Assembly: GCA_030248195.1 (NCBI GenBank)
Contig: JASAND010012507.1
Coordinates: 1-64,000, forward strand
Length of the DNA stretch: 64,000 nucleotides
Reading direction: 5' to 3'
DNA from: Trissonchulus latispiculum
Lineage: Eukaryota > Nematoda > Enoplea > Enoplida > Ironidae
The position numbers were made by a program, and so were the translations under genes. Every line of letters starts with the position of its first letter. Position 1 is the first letter of the stretch. Below are positions 59,304 through 64,000 of the stretch, in pieces. The notes under the pieces were generated by a model. That model had not been told where the DNA came from and ran no database searches. It saw nothing but the letters and a program-made list of their open reading frames with translations.

Positions 59304-62300
59304 TCATCTTCGCCACGAAGACATAGGTGGCCTTCGGTTAGCTATGGCATCTGATATGATCTCTTTCCACTGAGCACGGTCGGCCGCCAATGTTTGCACG
59401 GTGTTGCCCCAGTCGAAGCGACCATGGGAGTATAGCGCCATTGGGTTTTTGAGGTCATCCTGAATATTTTGTTTCCAAGTTTGCCGTGGTCGTCCTCGTC
59501 GTGCACGCCAGGTGTTGGGCGTCGGTCGTCCTCGTCGTGCACGCCAGGTGTTGGGCGTCGTAGAAAAGAAGCATCGATTTGGGAGGCGTCTAGTGTCCAT
59601 TCGAGCCACATGCCCCAGCCATCGCAACCTGTGCTTCCGCAGGCGTGTTTCCATAGAGGTCCTGTTCCCTGCTCGAGACCTGAGCGCTACGTTACTTATA
59701 CGGTCTACTTGCCTGAGACCAAGAATGCGGCGTAGGCAGCTATTTTCAAATACTTCCAGCTTCAGTATGTCCGCACGGCGCACCGGTGTTGTTTCTAGAC
59801 CGTAGAGTAAAATGGACATTACCATGCTGTCAAAGATTCGAAGCTTGGTTCGCACAGATATCTCACGACGGCGCCAGAGACAAGCAGAAAGCTGATTGAA
59901 TACGTTCAAGGCTTTTCCTAATCTGCAGTCAATTTCAGCGGCTGCGGAACCATCTGCAGAGACTTGACTACCAAGGTAGGAAAAGGTGTCCACTTTGTCG
60001 ATGACATCATTATCCACGCGGAGATCTCGTTGGCTGCGGTGGATATGTACTTGCATTTTGCTGCATTCAGCTTTAGCCCAATCGGCGCGCTATGCTGCAC
60101 AACGCTGTTGATAAGATCTTGCATATCGTCCTCGTTTTCTGCTAGGATGGCAATATCGTCTGCATATTCCAGGTCAGCAATTAGTTCGTTCTCACCGATC
60201 GTGATGCCGATATCCGGTTGCATACTTTTTGACATGACTGTCCACTGCGCGCAGGAACAACAATGGAGACAAAACATCACCTTGCCTGACCCCAGTGCTG
60301 ACTGCAAATGGTTCGCTCAGTTCCCCGTACACACGAACTCTTGTAGTAGAGGTGTTGTACATGTTTCTTTTTAGATTTATGTACATAGATGGAATGCCAC
60401 AGGCAGCCAAGAGCTTCCACATGACGGCTTCTTCTTCTTCTTTACGGCTTCTTTACGGCTCTATCAACGCTGTCGAATGCAGCGGAAAAGTCAAGGAAGG
60501 CTGTTATCGTCGGTTGGCTGTAGTGATGGCGGCGTTCAAGTATTTGCCGTAAAGCAAATATTTGATCGATTGTACCGCGACCCTTTCGGAAACCAGCTTG
60601 GTTTTCCCTAGTCGTCGAGTCCAGTTCAGAAATTAGCCTTCCCAAAGCCAAAACTATCAGACAAGATTTTTCCTGCCACCGGGAGGAGTGATATTCCGCG
60701 GTAGCTTTTGCATGCGCGCCTGTTGCCTTTCTTGAACACCGGGACAAGAATAGCTTCTTGCCATTTCTTGGGTGGTTGCTGGTTCTGCCAGATGGATTGG
60801 AAAAGCTCCGCTAATTTTGGAGCTATAACGTGAGCTGCCGCTTTGTAGAGTTCGGCCGGTAGACCGTCGGGGCCGGCTGCTTTTCCCTGCTTCAACGACT
60901 TGATGGCTTTGAGAATTTCTTCTTGTGATGGGGGGTGTCTCGTGATGTGGTCAGATTCCAGAGCAGCGTTTGCTACTGCGTCTAGCTCGGCATCCACCGT
61001 GGGTGGAACGGGGCGATTTAATAATTGTGAGTAATAGCTGGCCCACTGTTTCAGCCTTTCTGCCTTTGATCTGATCGGCTGTCCTGAGTTGTCCAGTATG
61101 GACTCGCTAACCGTGGTTTTGCGACCAGTAGCGTATCTTAATAGGGCAAATAGTCTTCTGGTGTTTCCATTGACTGCTGCATGCTCCATGCTAACAGCGG
61201 TGTTTCTCCACATGCTTTCTCTGTCAGTTTTGAGACTCGATCGTAGCCGTCTTGCTAGTTCTTTCCGTCTTTTTGGATTCGCGGCAGTACGTTTCTGTTG
61301 CGACAGAGAGACTGTTTCCTCGCTCAAAGGAAACGAGCGTGGTTTCGGGCCTCGTAGTCCTACAACTTCCTCCGCCGTTTCCTTCAACGCAGCTTCTATG
61401 CCTTCCCAGGCCTCGTCAGGATTGTCCGTCTGGGACAAGATGCTGAATCGGTTTGCTAGTTTGACAGAGAAACGGTTGTTTACCTCCGGGTCGTTCAGTC
61501 GATCAATATTTAGCTTCTGCTGACATTTGTGGCTCTGATGAGAGGCCCTCAGGCGAAGCCTAAGCCGTCCCAAAACAAGCTCGTGGTCTGGGCAAGCTGG
61601 TACCCCTGCGAACTCTCACGTCCTGGACAGATGATGACTGGACTTTTTCTAGGCGAAAAAAAGTGGGGGTGGGGAGAGTGGGGGGGAGCCCCCCCCCCAC
61701 TAGTGGGGGGACCCAAAAGTGGGGGGGGGGGAATCTAAAGTGGTCTAAAATCGCTAAAAATGCAGTAAAAATAGCCTGTTTTCTACATATACTGCTATAA
61801 CTATGCTTAAAAGTGCTTAAAAATTGAGTTTGAGTAGCAAAAAAGACGATTTTTGACCAAAAAATTCCGGCGGAGCCGGAAAAATTTTGAAAATTTTGAC
61901 CAAAAATCCTTAAAATTTGCCATTTTCTGGGCACCTTATAGTGAGTGGGGGGGGAAGCCCAAAAAAGTGGGGGTGGGGCCGAGTGGGGGGGGGGGAAGGG
62001 GTCGAGTGAGGGGGGGGAACCCAAAAAGTGGGGGGGGGCGCCCCCCCACTAAAAAAAGCCCAGTCTGATGCACATCGCTTCCGTACCAGGATGTAATCGA
62101 TTAGCTTAGTTGAGTTTCCAGCATTGCTGTACCACGTGAGCCGGTGACTAAGTTTATGCTGAAAAAACGTGTTCATCAGCTTTAGTTGGTAGTTGGCAGA
62201 GAAGCTGGCAAGCCGCAGTCCATTATCGTTCATCGCTCCACTTCCAAAACAGCCCATGGTGTGCTCCCATCCAGTTTGGTCAGTGCCGACTTCCGCATTG

Positions 62301-62469
62301 AAGTCCCCACAGATAATAAGTACATCGGATCTGGGGCAGTTCTGGACTGTACTTTCAAGAAGATGATAGAAGTGGTTCTTCTCTTGGCTTGGATGTCTGA
62401 AACTTCGGTTGGGGCATAGCACCCTATTACAGAAACATTCTGAAGTTGGCCACGGAAACGAGCAGCCAT
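59304..62469 (-). pseudogene. RTE-like endonuclease-reverse transcriptase ORF, broken
   Basis: In order along the minus strand: endonuclease pieces CYAPTEVSDIQAK (frame change near 62390), LIICGDFNAEVG (about 62325) and RLTWYSNAGNSTKLIDYILV; the interruption at 61637-62065; linker RLNDPEVNNRFSVKLANRF; RT blocks LKQGKAAGPDGLPAELY (about 60880), PVFKKGNRRACKSYRGISLL, GFRKGRGTIDQIFALRQ, TAFLDFSAAFDSVDR (about 60480), GVRQGDVLSPLL (about 60285), LEYADDIAILAE (about 60165); then FSYLGSQVSADG and LRWLGHVARM. Frameshifts near 60650, 60440, 60230 and 60000 and a 36-nt in-frame tandem duplication at about 59495-59566 (PNTWRARRGRPT read twice) show decay. Confidence 0.85.
61637..62065. mobile_element. 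429-bp foldback CTGG-family element in RTE ORF, TSD TGATG
   Basis: TGATG at 61632-61636 and 62066-62070 flank ends ACTGGACTTTTTCTAG and TAAAAAAAGCCCAGTC. Removing it plus one TSD rejoins the LINE codons Cys-Ala-Ser-Ser-Val-Gln, the expected reading. G/C runs follow both ends. The interior resembles 59060-59275. Confidence 0.9.
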
Positions 62470-62477
62470 ATTTTGCG

Positions 62478-62687
62478 TTAACGGATATCCGGTTATCCGC
62501 CTATTCCAAACTTAACAACCTTGGATTCAAAAACATTTTCAGACAGATTTTTGAAAAATATTTAAAATTTTTTGAATTTTTGTCAAAAATTTGCTAATTT
62601 TTCATTACTTTGTCTCAAATGTATATATATATATATACAAGGATATCCGGATATTTTTCTCAAATCGGATATCAGCGGGAGCCCATC
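62478..62687. repeat. GGATATCCGGATAT-type sequence
   Basis: GGATATCCGGTTATCCGC at the left and GGATATCCGGATATTTTTC at the right, with an AT-rich centre and a TA tract at 62622-62638. It resembles 14733-14812. Perhaps a small element; not classified. Confidence 0.5.
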
Positions 62688-64000
62688 ATAATATATGTGA
62701 AAAGTGGCTGGAGACTATGTGTGAAAAGTGGCTGGAGACAGGTAAAATAAGCTGCGCAAAATCCTGCGCAAAATCCTGCGCAGATTTCATGCGCAAATTG
62801 TGGAGCACATCGAGTTTAGTATGTCTGTGAAGTTTCAGCCCCGTATCACTTACCGTTAAAAAGTTGCGCCCCGGACCGGTTATGGCGGCGATGTTTTTTT
62901 TTCCGGTTTCTCCTATTTGATGGTTGTATTGTACATAATGTTCGCCGCTTTCACGTGATCTGCAGCGGTGGGCCAACCTAAAGGGCTATGTGGTCTAGTA
63001 GTACCCTCTAAAGAATTTAAGAATCACAACTTTTTTTGCGCCGCAGCTGCGCCACAGCGCCGCAGTGGCGCCGCAAAGTCGGCTCATAGCGAAAAGTGAC
63101 CATTTTTTGTGGTCGTCGCTCAGGTCGAACGTTACGAGCTGGAGCTGATTTCTTTTTATATTCAGAAATTACATATATTGAACTAACTAACGGTCCAGGT
63201 TGCGTTTCTCTATCACTTCCCTAGCGACCACAGTGGCCCGTCAAAGATGGCGAAAATTCGAAAAATGAAAAATCGAAATTTCTCGCTATCTATTTAACTT
63301 TGAACGCTCAAATCTTCCATACAATGGTTTTCTGGCACGGAGAATCGATTCCCGCAGTCAGTTTTACCGTCAGACCCACCCATCTTGCTGGGCTGGTTCC
63401 ACTTTGCCGTCGGGAGGGTCAAGTCGGAAACCGCTTCCTGGAGGTCCATAGTAGGCTTTACCTGGCCTCTCAAAACTTTGTCTATAGGGGTTTTCTGGTG
63501 CGCCCAGCTCATTCCCGGTGTCCTTTTTGCCGTAGGACTCATCCATCTTGCTGTGCTGGTTCCACTTTGCCGTCGGGAGGGTCAAGTCGGAAACCGCTTC
63601 CTGGAGGTCCATAGTAGGCTTTACCTGGCTTCTCAAAACTTTGTCTATAGGGGTTTTCTGGTGCGCCCAGCTCATTCCCGGTGTCCTTTTTGCCGTAGGA
63701 CTCATCCATCTTGCTGTGCTGGTTCCACTTTGCCGTCTGGAGGGTCATGTCGGAAACCGCTTCCTGGAGGTCCGTAGTAGGCTCTACCTGGGCTCTCAAA
63801 ACTTTGTCTATAGGGGTTTTCTGGTGTGCCCAGCTCATTCCCGGTATCCGTTTTGCCGTCCGACGTACCTATTTTGCTGGGCTGGTTCCACTTTGCCGTT
63901 TGAAGGGTCAGTCGGGTGGGGGGTCAAGTGGTCGAAAATAAAATTTTTCAAAAGTGGTCAAATTTGGTACCAAATGAAAGCCCTAAGCGAGCTGAGCAAC
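62688..64000 (+). repeat. Dispersed repeat with 163-bp tandem units, right copy
   Basis: Direct copy of 16349-17330. The tandem unit starts at 63421, 63584 and 63747, exactly 163 bp apart, with partial units on both sides. The last bases (GAGCTGAGCAAC) correspond to 17301-17312, so the copy runs to the window edge and may continue. About 62700-62720 and 62721-62745 double the word GTGAAAAGTGGCTGGAGAC. Open frames across the tandem units are by-products. Confidence 0.85.

Larger units (their letters stand above)
59285..62475 (-). mobile_element. RTE-like non-LTR retrotransposon, 5'-truncated and broken
   Basis: Minus strand. The 5' end starts within the endonuclease (RFRGQLQNVSVIGCYAP, about 62465-62410), so the element is truncated. 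After it come endonuclease, reverse transcriptase and a C-terminal region with LRWLGHVARM, typical of RTE/BovB-type elements. It ends near 59285. A 429-bp foldback element is inserted at 61637-62065. Confidence 0.85.

Noticed and set aside
63300..63941. Overlapping open frames on both strands near the window end
   Set aside because: They run through the 163-bp tandem unit and repeat the same peptide per unit in shifted frames; the same occurs at 16869-17168.

Overview
This is a repeat-laden window from a eukaryotic nuclear genome, most likely an invertebrate animal. The evidence is spliced metazoan-type genes (VPS28 and one coding exon of PSMD13/Rpn9), CR1-like and RTE-like non-LTR retrotransposons, many short non-autonomous DNA transposons with visible target-site duplications, (TA)n tracts, and satellite arrays. 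I cannot name the species. I see no bacterial operons, rRNA, tRNA or CRISPR array.

The dominant structure is a giant inverted duplication. About 19 kb (20053-39271) is repeated in reverse orientation at 39337-58729, with a (TA)n-rich centre at 39272-39336 and essentially no other spacer. Each arm carries a VPS28 gene, the same series of inserted transposons with matching target-site duplications, and a satellite array near the centre. The arms are not identical: there are scattered substitutions, indels and different satellite copy numbers.

The right-arm VPS28 (minus strand, 58780 to 51434) is complete in eight coding exons. Its first coding exon (58757-58780) lies just outside the arm. The left-arm copy (plus strand) therefore lacks that exon and its promoter, and it carries a 2-nt insertion in one exon. 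About 2.3 kb upstream of it, outside the arm, lies a lone PSMD13 exon (17776-17904). That exon ends in phase 0 and VPS28 exon 2 starts in phase 0, so a breakpoint may have created an in-frame chimera up to the frameshift.

Layout: 1-1.8 kb, AT microsatellites and repeat fragments. 1.8-6.9 kb, a degenerate CR1-like LINE split by an 820-bp MITE. 7-14.7 kb, a cluster of G/C-homopolymer repeats, hAT-type elements and foldbacks. 14.7-17.5 kb, more repeats, including one with a 163-bp tandem unit. 17.8 kb, the PSMD13 exon. 20-58.7 kb, the palindrome. 58.8-62.5 kb, MITE fragments and a broken RTE-like LINE on the minus strand, itself split by a 429-bp foldback element. 62.7-64 kb, a direct copy of the 16.35-17.3 kb repeat that runs off the window end.

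All coordinates were read by eye. Exon boundaries rest on GT-AG sites, phase agreement and recognisable protein sequence. No alignment or database search was run.
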